DNA of 64,000 nt from Citrobacter amalonaticus Y19 (GTDB taxonomy: Bacteria > Pseudomonadota > Gammaproteobacteria > Enterobacterales > Enterobacteriaceae), in NCBI RefSeq assembly GCF_000981805.1, contig NZ_CP011132.1, forward strand, positions 2,790,001 through 2,854,000, written 5' to 3'. Position numbers and translations under genes: made by a program. A model generated the notes under the pieces. That model was not told the origin of the DNA. It did not search any database and worked only from the letters and a program-made list of their open reading frames with translations. Shown piece after piece: positions 48,316 through 57,548 of the stretch. Positions within the stretch are counted from its first letter, which is position 1. Each line of letters starts with the position of its first letter.

Positions 48316-48693
48316 ATGCAAACACAACCTGTTCCCCCGACACGGGAGGTTTCACCACGCCCGTCACCCGTGGCGATATGGCAGCGCCTTCTGAGCCACC
48401 TGCTGGATCGTCACTACGGCCTTACGCTCAGCGATACGCCGTTTGGCAATGATGGCGTGATTCAGGAGCATATCGACGCTGGTATATCACTGTGCGACGC
48501 CGTGAATTTTATTGTGGAAAAATACGATTTGGTTCGCACAGATCGTCAGGGCTTCAGTGCAGAAACACAGTCGCCGCTTCTTAGAAGTATCGATATTCTC
48601 CGCGCCCGGAAAGCGACAGGGTTAATGACCCGCAACAGCTACAAAGTGGTGACCGACATCACCACCGGCAAATACCGTGAGGTGCAGCCATGA
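48316..48693 (+). CDS. cbtA: CbtA (YeeV/YpjF/YkfI) toxin
   Basis: 125 residues. PVAIWQRLLSHLLDRHYGLT, GNDGVIQEHIDAGISLCDAV and FIVEKYDLVRTDRQGF match the family, and the central RILRARKATG-like DILRARKATGLMTR is present. It inhibits MreB and FtsZ polymerisation. The stop overlaps the next start by four bases (ATGA). Confidence 0.93.
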   Translation: MQTQPVPPTREVSPRPSPVAIWQRLLSHLLDRHYGLTLSDTPFGNDGVIQEHIDAGISLCDAVNFIVEKYDLVRTDRQGFSAETQSPLLRSIDILRARKATGLMTRNSYKVVTDITTGKYREVQP

Positions 48694-49181
48694 AGCTGTC
48701 CCTCACCGTAGAAGCCGGCACCATCAACGTTCTGGCCCTGAATGCGGGCCGGATCGCTGTGGATATTGACGGCATTGAACTGGCTGCGCTGCTCGATGTG
48801 GTCTGTGACAACGGTTATTCCCTTCGCGTTGCTGACGAGCCCGGAAAACTGGTTGTCGAAGATCCTCTTCCGCCCGTCGCCCGCGTTAACGGCATTCAGT
48901 GCAGCACCGCACATATCACGGAAGAGGACAATTCACTGCTGTTTACCCTTTCACACCAGCATGAAGACTTTGGTGAGTCTGAATGGATTAGTTATACCGG
49001 CTCGGGTTATCTGTTCCACCTGGGGGCGTGGTCGTTTCCGGTCTTACGCCTCAAACGCCTCGGTCTGTCAAAAGCCTGCCGCCAGTTAGTGGTGACGCTT
49101 ATCCGTCGCTACTCTGCTGGCATCATTCATCTGGATGCCTTTGGCGAAGTGCTGCCGGGCTTCGCTACGTTTGACTGGTAG
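48690..49181 (+). CDS. DUF5983 protein
   Basis: 163 residues, four-base overlap with cbtA and so translationally coupled. GAINVLALNAGR-like TINVLALNAGRIAVDIDGIE, HITEEDNSLLF and YSAGIIHLDAFGEVLPGFATF identify DUF5983. Function unknown; always linked with the CbeA/CbtA module in such islands. Confidence 0.87.
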   Translation: MKLSLTVEAGTINVLALNAGRIAVDIDGIELAALLDVVCDNGYSLRVADEPGKLVVEDPLPPVARVNGIQCSTAHITEEDNSLLFTLSHQHEDFGESEWISYTGSGYLFHLGAWSFPVLRLKRLGLSKACRQLVVTLIRRYSAGIIHLDAFGEVLPGFATFDW

Positions 49182-49210
49182 CTCAACCTCAATCTCCATA
49201 AGGTTTTCAC

Positions 49211-49414
49211 ATGCCGGAATTAACCACCGAAGCGGCTCTCAACATTCTGATTGGCTGGCTGCAGGACAACATCGATTGCGACAGCGAGATAATTTTCGAC
49301 AACGACGAAGATAACACCGATTCAGCAACACTGCTGCCCTGGATTGAGCAGGCGCTTAAAGACGTTCGCGATCTCCGTCATCTTCAGCGTCTGCAACAGG
49401 CCAGTACAAATTAG
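49211..49414 (+). CDS. DUF957-like small protein
   Basis: 67 acidic residues: LTTEAALNILIGWLQDNIDC, then EIIFDNDEDNTDSATLLPWI. This fits the small DUF957 family that follows DUF5983 in CP4 islands. Starts 29 bases after the DUF5983 stop. Confidence 0.82.
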   Translation: MPELTTEAALNILIGWLQDNIDCDSEIIFDNDEDNTDSATLLPWIEQALKDVRDLRHLQRLQQASTN

Positions 49415-49494
49415 CCACCTGTCCGAACTCATCACACACATACAAGCGCCAGCCCTCACCAGCTGGCGCTTTGCTTTATATAAAAGGAAAAATG

Positions 49495-50343
49495 ATGTCA
49501 GACTTTACCCTCACCGAACCTGAAGTTTTGACCGGCCATACAGATGTGATTTGCTCCACCAGCATTGAACGCATCGTCAGCGGACGTAACGCCGCGCTTA
49601 CGCAGATTGAATCCCTCATTCAGCAACTGGACGATATCTCGACGCTGACCCGCAGTATCGGCGGTAAAACGGCGCTGGACTGGGCCATGAAGCAGGAATT
49701 CCGCTGTGGTTGCTGGCTGATGGAAAAACCAGAAACAGCGATGAAAGCCATTACCCGTAATCTCGATCGTGGTATATGGCGCGATTTAATGAAAAAGTCA
49801 GGGATGCTTGCGCTCATGGACGAGCAGGCCCGTGATGAGTGGTACAACAGTCTGGAGAAAGACGACATCCCGGCGATCTCTGAAGCCAACATATTGAACA
49901 CGTTTGAGCAACTGCATCAGAGCAAAGGTGAGGTTTTTGAGCGTGGCGTAATTAACGTGTTCAAAGGTCTGAGCTGGGACTTTAAAACGAACTCGCCCTG
50001 CAAGTTTGGTGCGAAAATTATTGTGACGGGACTGGTCAAATGTGACCGATGGGGATTTGGGCTTAACTGGGGCCGGCAGCGCGATCGATTAGCTGACCTT
50101 GAGCGGATGCTGATGCTTCTGGATGGCAAGCCTGTCCCCGACAACCGCGCTGACGTTACCCGTCGTCTCAGCGATCATATCCATGAGAACAGGCATAGCA
50201 ACTATTACGAGGACGAGATGTTTGCGATCAAATACTTTCAGAAGGGAACGGCACATATCTCTTTTAAGCGATCGGAACTGGTCGATAAGCTGAATGACAT
50301 CATAGCCAGACATTATCCAAGGGCGTTGCCCACTAAACAGTAA
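49495..50343 (+). CDS. DUF4942 protein
   Basis: 282 residues from the ATG at 49495 (AGGA six bases ahead); 49471 and 49492 are alternatives. Motifs VICSTSIERIVSGRNAALTQ, CGCWLMEKPETAMKAITRNL, SEANILNTFEQLHQSKGEVF and KFGAKIIVTGLVKCD are typical of the DUF4942 family at the end of CP4 island cores. The region resembles methyltransferase C-terminal parts found in phage-like proteins; function unknown. Confidence 0.88.
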   Translation: MSDFTLTEPEVLTGHTDVICSTSIERIVSGRNAALTQIESLIQQLDDISTLTRSIGGKTALDWAMKQEFRCGCWLMEKPETAMKAITRNLDRGIWRDLMKKSGMLALMDEQARDEWYNSLEKDDIPAISEANILNTFEQLHQSKGEVFERGVINVFKGLSWDFKTNSPCKFGAKIIVTGLVKCDRWGFGLNWGRQRDRLADLERMLMLLDGKPVPDNRADVTRRLSDHIHENRHSNYYEDEMFAIKYFQKGTAHISFKRSELVDKLNDIIARHYPRALPTKQ

Positions 50344-50354
50344 GGAGCCAGATT

Positions 50355-50468
50355 ATGGTATCATTTTCAAGCATGGATGGTGCTCGCTACGATTCCGTAA
50401 ATGGTCAGAGCACCGTACCATCCAATCCAATCCAATTCAATTCAAATGGACGTAAAAATTCCCGTTAA
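50355..50468 (+). CDS. Small ORF upstream of the pentanucleotide repeat, 37 residues
   Basis: Starts seven bases after AAGGAG, the best ribosome site nearby. Reads MVSFSSMDGARYDSVNGQST, then VPSNPIQFNSNGRKNSR. Its last third is translated from the TCCAA/TTCAA repeat. No family recognised; see the finding on possible frame switching with the overlapping ORF at 50446. Confidence 0.4.
   Translation: MVSFSSMDGARYDSVNGQSTVPSNPIQFNSNGRKNSR
50421..50445 (+). repeat. Pentanucleotide tandem repeat (TCCAA x3, TTCAA x2)
   Basis: Five perfect-length 5-base units, the last ending immediately before the ATG of the second ORF. Copy-number change would shift the reading frame linking the two short ORFs. 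Confidence 0.85.
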
Positions 50469-50547
50469 ACCTTCTAGTTTTGACTTAATGCAAGCGGGGG
50501 CCTTACTGGGGGCTCATGCATTAATCGAACAAATTAAATTTATTTAA
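50446..50547 (+). CDS. Small ORF downstream of the repeat, 33 residues
   Basis: MDVKIPVKPSSFDLMQAGA, then LLGAHALIEQIKFI and stop. It has no ribosome site of its own, since the repeat lies directly in front. Gain of one unit or loss of two would fuse it in frame with the upstream ORF into about 65 residues (fewer on loss). Confidence 0.4.
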   Translation: MDVKIPVKPSSFDLMQAGALLGAHALIEQIKFI

Positions 50548-50928
50548 TATCAATATGTTAAAAATCACATCCGAAGTCTGCAGGGGACACCATATCGCCG
50601 TACATCCACATCGACGCATTCCCAGTAACCCGTCCCTGTTTGACAATTCCATTGCCATTGACTCCCGCCCCAAAAAGGCGAGCGGCATGACTTTAGTTGT
50701 CTTCCGGGCATGCTAACGGAGGAATGCCTGATGTCTTCATTCGGTGGCATCGCGATCGCACTCGGTGCCTTTGTGCAGGAATGCCCCTTTTCAGATAAAT
50801 AATCAGTCACGAATCTTCACGTAAATAACGCGTTTCTTTGTGCGACAGAGAATTCTATTATTGTTCCTTGCCACCGGAATAACGCTGGTGTAATAATCCA
50901 TAAAAATACACCACGGAATAAATAACTT
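50548..50928. other. 380-base gap, no supported gene
   Basis: A 53-residue rightward ORF at 50555-50716 and short frames on the other strand exist, but none has a recognisable family or ribosome site. The last 130 bases are AT-rich and probably hold the promoter of the deaminase gene. Confidence 0.35.
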
Positions 50929-51807
50929 ATGGATGATATTATTCAACTTGAATCTTATATGCGCCATGCTATTCGAGAGGCAGAAGAAAGTCTGCGCGAA
51001 GGAAATAAAGGATTTGGTGCAGTCATCATCAAGGAGGGGGAAATCATTGCCTCTGCGCACGATGGTGAGGAAACAGAATCAGACCCAACATCGCACGCTG
51101 AAATTAATGCCATTAAACTTGCCGGGAAAAAGATCGGCAAAGATTTATCCGGCTGTCTTCTTCTCTCGACCAGTGAACCCTGTCCGATGTGTGCTTTCGC
51201 CATTGCGTGGTCAGGTATCAAAGAGATAGCTTATGGCTATTCTATTCAGGATGCGTTGGATCAGGGGCGGCGGCGAATTTTATTCCTCTGTACCGAGGCG
51301 TTCGACAAAGCGGGAATGGATATTACCGTGCATAAAGGTATTCTTCAGCGGGAATGTTCCATTCTTTATCGCGCCGATGTTCGAAATGAAATCAATAGAC
51401 TACGTTCGGCGACCGATGACGATCTTAAGGCGCTGAATGCAGATTCCATTGCGCGTCGAACCGCCTGGTTCTGTGAGAATAGTGCGGTACTGCGTGCTGA
51501 ACACAGCAATCTGTTAGAGGCGGCCCATCGCTTGCTGGTAACCCGATTTCACGCCACGGTGGATGAAATGCCCGTGGTGGCAAGAAGTGAAAAACAGATC
51601 ACGTTCCATTCCATGAATTTTTGTCCAACGCTTGAGGCGTGCAAAATATTACGTCTGGATACACGGTATGTGTGTAAACTTCTGAATGAAGACTCCACAA
51701 ACAGGCTGATCAAAAATATTGACCACAGACTTCGCTTCTCACGAAATTACGCGAATCTGCGTCCTTATACGCCTTATTGCGAAGAATTTATCTCACTTGA
51801 AGAGTGA
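50929..51807 (+). CDS. Zinc deaminase fused to an ATC-hydrolase-like domain
   Basis: 292 residues. Residues 1-145 are a CMP/dCMP-type nucleoside deaminase: HAEINAI near 65 (His ligand, Glu acid) and SEPCPMCAFAI near 85 (two Cys ligands). Residues 155-292 look like the L-2-amino-thiazoline-4-carboxylic-acid hydrolase (ATC hydrolase) family: ITFHSMNFCPTLEACKILRL near 226, NYANLRPYTPYCEEFISLEE at the end. The second assignment is from remembered patterns. The combination is uncommon. GNAT gene follows 76 bases on. Confidence 0.7.
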   Translation: MDDIIQLESYMRHAIREAEESLREGNKGFGAVIIKEGEIIASAHDGEETESDPTSHAEINAIKLAGKKIGKDLSGCLLLSTSEPCPMCAFAIAWSGIKEIAYGYSIQDALDQGRRRILFLCTEAFDKAGMDITVHKGILQRECSILYRADVRNEINRLRSATDDDLKALNADSIARRTAWFCENSAVLRAEHSNLLEAAHRLLVTRFHATVDEMPVVARSEKQITFHSMNFCPTLEACKILRLDTRYVCKLLNEDSTNRLIKNIDHRLRFSRNYANLRPYTPYCEEFISLEE

Positions 51808-51883
51808 TATTTTTGGTGAAATCGTTCGTGAAATAAAAAGACATCATCACGGTAACCGAAGACTGTAAACAAGAGTGAACAAA

Positions 51884-52354
51884 ATGGATCTTACCATCGA
51901 ACTGGCCACCCCCGTAGATGCAGAAAATATATTGTTGCTTCAAAAAATGGCTTACCAGAGTGAAGCATTACTGTATCAGGATGATTCGATTCCTGCATTG
52001 CAGCAAACGCTTGAATCATTACTGGCGCAATTTACCGACACACTCATGCTTAAAGCGTCTCTGGGGGAAGGGCAAATTATCGGCTCGGTGCGAGGTCATG
52101 TTGTCGGGAATACCTGTCATGTGGGGCGTCTGATTGTCCATCCTGACTTTCAGCGCAGAGGAATCGGCTCAGACTTACTCAATGAACTGGAAAGACAATG
52201 TCCTGATATCACACGCTTTGAACTCTTTACCGGACATAAAAGTGCAGGCAATTTGCGATTGTATCACCGACACGGCTATCAGGAATACCGTCACGTCCCC
52301 ATTCACGCAGGACTGACCATGATCTATCTTGAAAAACATCGGATAAAGTCCTGA
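51884..52354 (+). CDS. GNAT-family acetyltransferase
   Basis: 156 residues from the ATG at 51884 (GTG at 51875 is possible). Acetyl-CoA-binding motif A is VGRLIVHPDFQRRGIGSDLLNELE near residue 85, with motif B LYHRHGYQEYRH near 133. Substrate unknown. Follows the deaminase in the same orientation, perhaps co-transcribed. Confidence 0.88.
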   Translation: MDLTIELATPVDAENILLLQKMAYQSEALLYQDDSIPALQQTLESLLAQFTDTLMLKASLGEGQIIGSVRGHVVGNTCHVGRLIVHPDFQRRGIGSDLLNELERQCPDITRFELFTGHKSAGNLRLYHRHGYQEYRHVPIHAGLTMIYLEKHRIKS

Positions 52355-52411
52355 TTCAGCGTCGCGTTATTCGCCATTTCGACACCCGCCATACTGGCCG
52401 GGCGTCGTCGT

Positions 52412-53011
52412 TTAGCGCTTCATTTTCCGGGTTGAGTAGAACGCCTCCGGGCTCATCCAAAGCTCATGCGTCGTATCATGATGTTTGCGATTTTTAAGTT
52501 CACGCAGCGTAATGCCGCGAATCTTCCCTTCGGCAATCCGTCGCGCGACCTCCCCCGTACTGAGTCGCAACTGCTTTTTCATCACCGATAACAGACTGAC
52601 CTGAAAGGCGGCCGTTAAGCGGATAGTGACCTTCACCTGCTGATGGCGGGCAAGTGTCACCCGCCACTGTTCACGAACAGCAAAGTCCGGACTCCCGGAG
52701 AGCTCGGCATTATTTCGCTTCAGAATTTGGCGATCGTGGGCGAAAAGCAGGATCGCGTTTGCGTCATTGGCAACGATCCGCGCATAAAGGTCGCGGTCAA
52801 TACGGCTGACAGGGAGTCGCGAGAACAGACTGATATTCCAGGTATAGTCGCAATGAAGGCACTTATAGATGCTCCAGACATCCAGCAGCTTCTTTTGCGA
52901 ATTCATTCTGAAAGCCCCGGAAGGGATGAAATCGCGTTTGATATTGCAGGCAGGACAACGCTTTGCAATGCGCTGATATCCCACGGGACTGACGGTCCAT
53001 GTGACGTGCAT
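52412..53011 (-). CDS. DUF1062 protein
   Basis: 199 residues. CPACN and CLHCDYTWNISLFSRLPVS form a zinc-finger-like N-terminal half, a common look of DUF1062, followed by a basic C-terminal half (RLSTGEVARRIAEGKIRGIT near 155). Convergent with the acetyltransferase gene. Function unknown. Confidence 0.85.
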   Translation of the reverse strand: MHVTWTVSPVGYQRIAKRCPACNIKRDFIPSGAFRMNSQKKLLDVWSIYKCLHCDYTWNISLFSRLPVSRIDRDLYARIVANDANAILLFAHDRQILKRNNAELSGSPDFAVREQWRVTLARHQQVKVTIRLTAAFQVSLLSVMKKQLRLSTGEVARRIAEGKIRGITLRELKNRKHHDTTHELWMSPEAFYSTRKMKR

Positions 53012-53303
53012 GTTGACCCTTTTTTAACCCATACAAAAACGGATTCGTCCTGAACGAACCATGAATTTTGCTATGCGAAAAATATTTGAAGATATTTTTC
53101 AGTGGGTTAAGAAAAGATTTCCAGCACAACAATCCCTTGAGTTATCGATAAGCCAATCAGACTAACAGACCCCCATTCTCTCAACACATAAGTCAAATCA
53201 ATATTTGTGACACGACTATCAGGGTTATTTGATCTGGCATCGGATTCGACTTGTCTATAATCCGTATATTTATTAGACAACCCGAAAACACAAGGAGCGT
53301 TAA
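53012..53303. other. Divergent promoter region of DUF1062 and zinc-ribbon genes
   Basis: About 290 bases without a gene. A TATAAT match at 53256-53261 lies 43 bases before the zinc-ribbon ATG and could be its -10 box, although no good -35 box is seen at the right distance. AT content rises here. Confidence 0.4.
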
Positions 53304-53555
53304 ATGTCACAGCAAGAACAGTTTTGCCACGCCTGCGGAATGCCGCTGTCCGCACCCGATGCTAAAGGGGCGAGCGATAAATACTGCGCGTATTGCAGTG
53401 ATGCCGAAGGCAATCTGAAGCCCTGGGATGAAGCCGTTTCCGGTCTGGCGGGATTTCTTGATTCATGGCAAAAAGTTGGCCCAGAGGAGTCACGTAAACG
53501 CGCAATCCGTTACCTGACGTCTATGCCTGCCTGGGCACACAAAGCAGACGACTAA
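53304..53555 (+). CDS. Zinc-ribbon protein
   Basis: 83 residues. QFCHACGMPLSAPDAKGASDKYCAYCSD gives a four-Cys zinc ribbon (C-x-x-C pairs 18 residues apart). The C-terminal part (SRKRAIRYLTSMPAWAHK) is helical. This looks like the small putative zinc-ribbon family found near AraC-type regulators. Clear ribosome site AAGGAG. Confidence 0.82.
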   Translation: MSQQEQFCHACGMPLSAPDAKGASDKYCAYCSDAEGNLKPWDEAVSGLAGFLDSWQKVGPEESRKRAIRYLTSMPAWAHKADD

Positions 53556-53702
53556 ACCGCGGGTGTCATCCTGTCAATCACGGTCTTTACCACTTTCGCC
53601 CCGGTCAGTGCCGGGGCTTAAGGTATGGGAGGACGTCATGTTGACAACAAACGTGTGTCCGTTCACCACCGACGCCTTGTGGGACATTGACACGGCTATA
53701 CC

Positions 53703-53736
53703 TGAAAAAGCCCACCCACAGTCATGCGGGTGGGCA
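53703..53736 (-). terminator. Intrinsic terminator of the 53742 autotransporter
   Basis: GCCCACCC/GGGTGGGC stem, leftward reading followed by TTTTTC, six bases past the stop of the leftward autotransporter gene. Well-formed. Confidence 0.85.
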
Positions 53737-53741
53737 AGGGA

Positions 53742-56700
53742 TCAAAACGTGTATTTCACGCCCAGTATTCCCTGGGTATCGCTATAACCGTTATTGCCTA
53801 TCTGTTGTGAGATGTTCCCCCACAGATGCAAATTCTGGTTGATCTGGCTTTCCACACCCACTTTCAGTTCACCGTAGTTGCGCGTGCCGCTAATCTCATT
53901 GCTGACACCGTCCATTTTCAGGCGGAATTGATTGGTATTGTGGATCCAGTTAGCCTCAACAAACGGCAGGAAGCTTCTGTCCTTTCCTTCATCCATTTTG
54001 TTATAGCTCTGCAGGTATGCTTTCACACCAACACGGGTTTGCAGATTACCCTCTGAATTATCAACCACGCGGGTACCGTTTTTCTCTGTGTGGTCGTCAG
54101 CGCGCACGTTCATCCAGATTGCCTGCACCTTCGGCTGTAACCAGTAGCTGGTGCGGGCGTCGCTGCTGCCAGCAACACGGAAGTTATACCCCGTTTCCAG
54201 AGAAGCCGTAATACCATCCGATTTGTATTTCTCCGTTTCCAGATAGTCACCGGAAACGTCGTTATCAAACCAGTTGTACAGTAACCAACTGTCAACCCAG
54301 GCTCCCGTTTTATCAATATCGTTGGCATGCCAGGTACCGTAGATACCCGCGCTATAGCCGTGAATTTGTCCACGAGAGGAGTATCCCGTCAGGTTAGAGT
54401 GGGTATGGCTACTGCTGGTGGCATAACCGGCCATCAGGCCAAGGTGCCAACGGTTAACACCATTGGTGCTCCACTGTGCAACATCCCCTCCCAGTTGCAC
54501 AATGTAACGGTTGCTCTGAGTGCTCAACTGACCAGAGGTATCTTTGAAACGGGTATGACCTCCCGTATGGCGCATCCATAGACTGGTTGACTTTTGCTGC
54601 CCGGTTAACATGTCGGTGTACTGCGCTTTACCCAGCCGATCGTGCATTGTGGTGGTAAACAGCGTATTCGCGACCAGTGCGTTAGCCAGATAGATACCCG
54701 GCTCAGGACGGTACTGCTGTCCACCGCCTGGTGCAGTGGGTTCTACAGGAGGCGTGTCTGCCGGAACGGGCTCTGGACCCGGCTCTGGCTCAACCACGAT
54801 GTTGTTCGTCAGATACCAGTTTTTCCCTCTTTTGACGAGGTCATATTCATAAATCCCCGCAACGATTCGATCCACTTTCTCGAAGGTTCCGGCAGAGTTG
54901 CCAAGGACTTCAACGAGTTCGATACCATTTGCCGCCGTCGCCCCCGCGCCACCTGCGTTAGTTACCGCAACAAGGGTATCTCCGGAAGTATCGCCTTCCA
55001 CGACTAATTTATCGGTAGGGGAATTATCGCCGCCCAGCTTTGTACTCATATTCAACGTACCGCCGCCATTGAAATTGCCTTCAACCGTCAGCGTTTTGAA
55101 GTTACCGGCGTGTCCCGGCGGCAGAAAGTTCACGGTACTGTTGTCCATCGTCAGGTTCGTAACATGAGAACTGTCGGTCATATTCCAGACAGAACCGTTT
55201 GTCAGCGCCAGATTGACGGTACCAGGCGTGGTGTCAAAATTGGTTTCTGTATAGCTGGCCGCTGTCACCCAGGAGTCTTCATTATTAAGAACCATGTTGA
55301 GCGTAGCATCATTAATCGCGCCGATATTACCTTTGAGCTGAATAGTACCCGTACCAGAAGTATTCACATCGATCAGGCTGTTTTCTTCCCGGGAGAAAAG
55401 TGACCAGGTGGCATTGTCGTTGTCAGTAATTTGTAATCCCTTTTGTACTTCGATAACGCCACCACCTGCGGCTTCCATACCGGAAACGTATCGGGCGTCA
55501 GAACCGGCAAGGGAGATAATAACATCATCTCTGAATTCAGCCCGGGTGGGGGTAGTGTCTTCGGTCGTGCCTATAGAATAGACTGCGCGCGTGGTATCTC
55601 CGCCATTCAGCATATTGATACGGACTTTACCATTGAAATACGCTTCACTTTCCCAGAGGTAGAAGCCGGTATTATAATAACCACCATTGCTGGTTATTAT
55701 AAAGTCATCATTCGTCGTCAGCCTGGAGTGGTCCATAATTGTTATTGTTCGTAACCAGTACCCATCTTGCCAGCCGAGAAATTCATGATCATAGCCGGGT
55801 CGGGTCCCCAATAAGGTCAGGTTCTCACCAACAACTTCAGTGACACCGTTAAAGGTAATATCAGTTGAAAGCAATTCAATTGCTCTACCACCAACAATTT
55901 CGCCATAGTAGATATCCACATCTCCTCTGGAGAGCGCTTCTATTTTAGTCTGACCGGTAAACTCAATCTGACTGCTGACACCATTAGCGTCAAGATTTCC
56001 CCCTCCCCAAAGACCTATTTGACCTGATTTAATCGATATATAGTCTGCCTCAAAGTTAACACGGTTCATCACATTGTTTACTACAGGGTAATTGCTGCTA
56101 TCCAAGCTTGCTGATAAAAGCATCGCGACTTCACTGACGTCAACCTCGATAAGATCTGCTTTAATGTCAACAGTACTGCCTGCAGATACTGCCAGCCCTT
56201 CGCGGTGAGAGAGACCATCGTCCTCGGGATCACCTTCAATTTCGATCCTGAAACGTCCGCCATCAAAGCCGAACTGTCCCTGGTACAAACCGATCCCATG
56301 GCGGTCAGCTCTCGCGGGGCCGACCATTGGCATCAGAACTGAAAGATTAATTTTATTATCGCCATCGCTTTTGAAATCAAATTTCCCTCCCGGACCGGCA
56401 AACAGGGCATAAATATATGAATTGCCAGTATTCGACTCGTTACTGACGATAACATTTCCCCCGGTAAAGCTCATCCTGCCGCCGTAGGGTCCGCCCCGCT
56501 CATAGGCATACAGCGTGGTCCTTTCACTTGTTCCCTGATTGTTGTTGAAGCCTCTGAACGTCAACGTTCTTCCCGGGTCAATAATGAAATCAATATCGCC
56601 GTTAACGGTATTGGCCAGGGGGCGTTGACCACTAGAATGTCCGGTATATCCACTGGCATCCCGGATGACATCTCCCTGACTGACAGTATATGTCCCACCA

Positions 56701-56873
56701 GTGGAAATGGAACCCATGCCAGTAGTGTATGTCGCACTTGTCAGTTCTTCTGATTCGACAGATTCGGCACAGGGAGCGACTAAAAAAGTGCACCCAAATG
56801 CTAATGAACAAATTTTTTTCCATTTAATGGTATTCATATCCTTGCTCCACTTCCGCAAAAAATTATTACGCAT
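53742..56873 (-). CDS. Autotransporter (type V secretion), AIDA/pertactin-like, 1043 residues
   Basis: Signal peptide region IKWKKICSLAFGCTFLVAP with a cut near SVES; starts at 56873 or 56837. Passenger of about 700 residues with beta-helix repeats and a pertactin-like C-terminal block (LTVEGNFNGGGTLNMSTKLG, GDNSPTDKLVVEGDTSGDTL). A Pro-rich linker (EPEPGPEPVPADTPPVEP) precedes the translocator beta-barrel (last 290 residues: SLWMRHTGGHTRF, GYSDTQGILGVKYTF ending in F). Exported adhesin of unknown target. It lacks the extended signal peptide region seen in many autotransporters. Confidence 0.88.
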   Translation of the reverse strand: MRNNFLRKWSKDMNTIKWKKICSLAFGCTFLVAPCAESVESEELTSATYTTGMGSISTGGTYTVSQGDVIRDASGYTGHSSGQRPLANTVNGDIDFIIDPGRTLTFRGFNNNQGTSERTTLYAYERGGPYGGRMSFTGGNVIVSNESNTGNSYIYALFAGPGGKFDFKSDGDNKINLSVLMPMVGPARADRHGIGLYQGQFGFDGGRFRIEIEGDPEDDGLSHREGLAVSAGSTVDIKADLIEVDVSEVAMLLSASLDSSNYPVVNNVMNRVNFEADYISIKSGQIGLWGGGNLDANGVSSQIEFTGQTKIEALSRGDVDIYYGEIVGGRAIELLSTDITFNGVTEVVGENLTLLGTRPGYDHEFLGWQDGYWLRTITIMDHSRLTTNDDFIITSNGGYYNTGFYLWESEAYFNGKVRINMLNGGDTTRAVYSIGTTEDTTPTRAEFRDDVIISLAGSDARYVSGMEAAGGGVIEVQKGLQITDNDNATWSLFSREENSLIDVNTSGTGTIQLKGNIGAINDATLNMVLNNEDSWVTAASYTETNFDTTPGTVNLALTNGSVWNMTDSSHVTNLTMDNSTVNFLPPGHAGNFKTLTVEGNFNGGGTLNMSTKLGGDNSPTDKLVVEGDTSGDTLVAVTNAGGAGATAANGIELVEVLGNSAGTFEKVDRIVAGIYEYDLVKRGKNWYLTNNIVVEPEPGPEPVPADTPPVEPTAPGGGQQYRPEPGIYLANALVANTLFTTTMHDRLGKAQYTDMLTGQQKSTSLWMRHTGGHTRFKDTSGQLSTQSNRYIVQLGGDVAQWSTNGVNRWHLGLMAGYATSSSHTHSNLTGYSSRGQIHGYSAGIYGTWHANDIDKTGAWVDSWLLYNWFDNDVSGDYLETEKYKSDGITASLETGYNFRVAGSSDARTSYWLQPKVQAIWMNVRADDHTEKNGTRVVDNSEGNLQTRVGVKAYLQSYNKMDEGKDRSFLPFVEANWIHNTNQFRLKMDGVSNEISGTRNYGELKVGVESQINQNLHLWGNISQQIGNNGYSDTQGILGVKYTF

Positions 56874-57548
56874 ATAATTTAAAAGGTAATAAAATAAAAA
56901 TGATGAAATTCATCCCTGTCCCCTGCCAGAGAGTGTTATTTTTAATAAAGGATAAACAGATAGTATTTTTATCGATGTCAGTCAGGAAATTGTTTAAATA
57001 GTGCATAGTAAAGAATACTAATAGTTTTTAACTATCAATGAAATAATACAGATCGTTGCTAACGATCGATTTTTTTATTCAGACAGATTAAAACGATTAA
57101 AGCATTCTTGCATTTCATTCAAAGACAACTTTAAAACAGCCAATGAAACAAGCGATTGCATTTTTACTCTGGTGACTACCTTTCTTTTTTCTTCATTATT
57201 CTGAGAGGGTAAGATTCATTCTGTTATAAATCCATTACACTTAATATTGTTTATACGTTTTTTAATTAGATATTTCTTAGTCACTAGATTACAACATATT
57301 GATAAGGATCAAGTTATCAGGTCAGAAATGCAGTCCCTGTGGACGAGTAAGATTCCCAATCCGGAGATGAAACCTCTGCACGAGTTGTGTGGCGGAAGTC
57401 TCTGGTTGATGTGAGAGTTCAACCATGTTGATTTTGAGCTCAACGGGATATTCAGGCTTTTTTACGCACTGAATTGAATGATTTCATGGATAGTGTCCAC
57501 TCCCCTTTCTGGTGTTTCAGGGGCTGCCAGACGGTACTGAAATGACGC
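56874..57548. other. 675-base AT-rich gap with no supported gene
   Basis: AT-rich from 56880 to about 57320, likely the autotransporter promoter region. From 57320 to 57545 composition rises and weak leftward/rightward frames appear, perhaps IS debris, with no identifiable family. Confidence 0.45.

Noticed and set aside
37042..50343. Integrase and attachment sites for the CP4-like island
   Set aside because: No integrase-like frame and no tRNA or matching direct repeats were seen inside the window, so island borders could not be set.
50565..50810. 81-residue leftward ORF
   Set aside because: No ribosome site or family pattern, and overlaps an equally unsupported rightward ORF.
53637..53789. 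51-residue ORF with a good ribosome site before the 53742 terminator
   Set aside because: The GGGAGG site is good, but the reading frame runs through the terminator and antisense autotransporter barrel, so the ORF is at best a truncated remnant.
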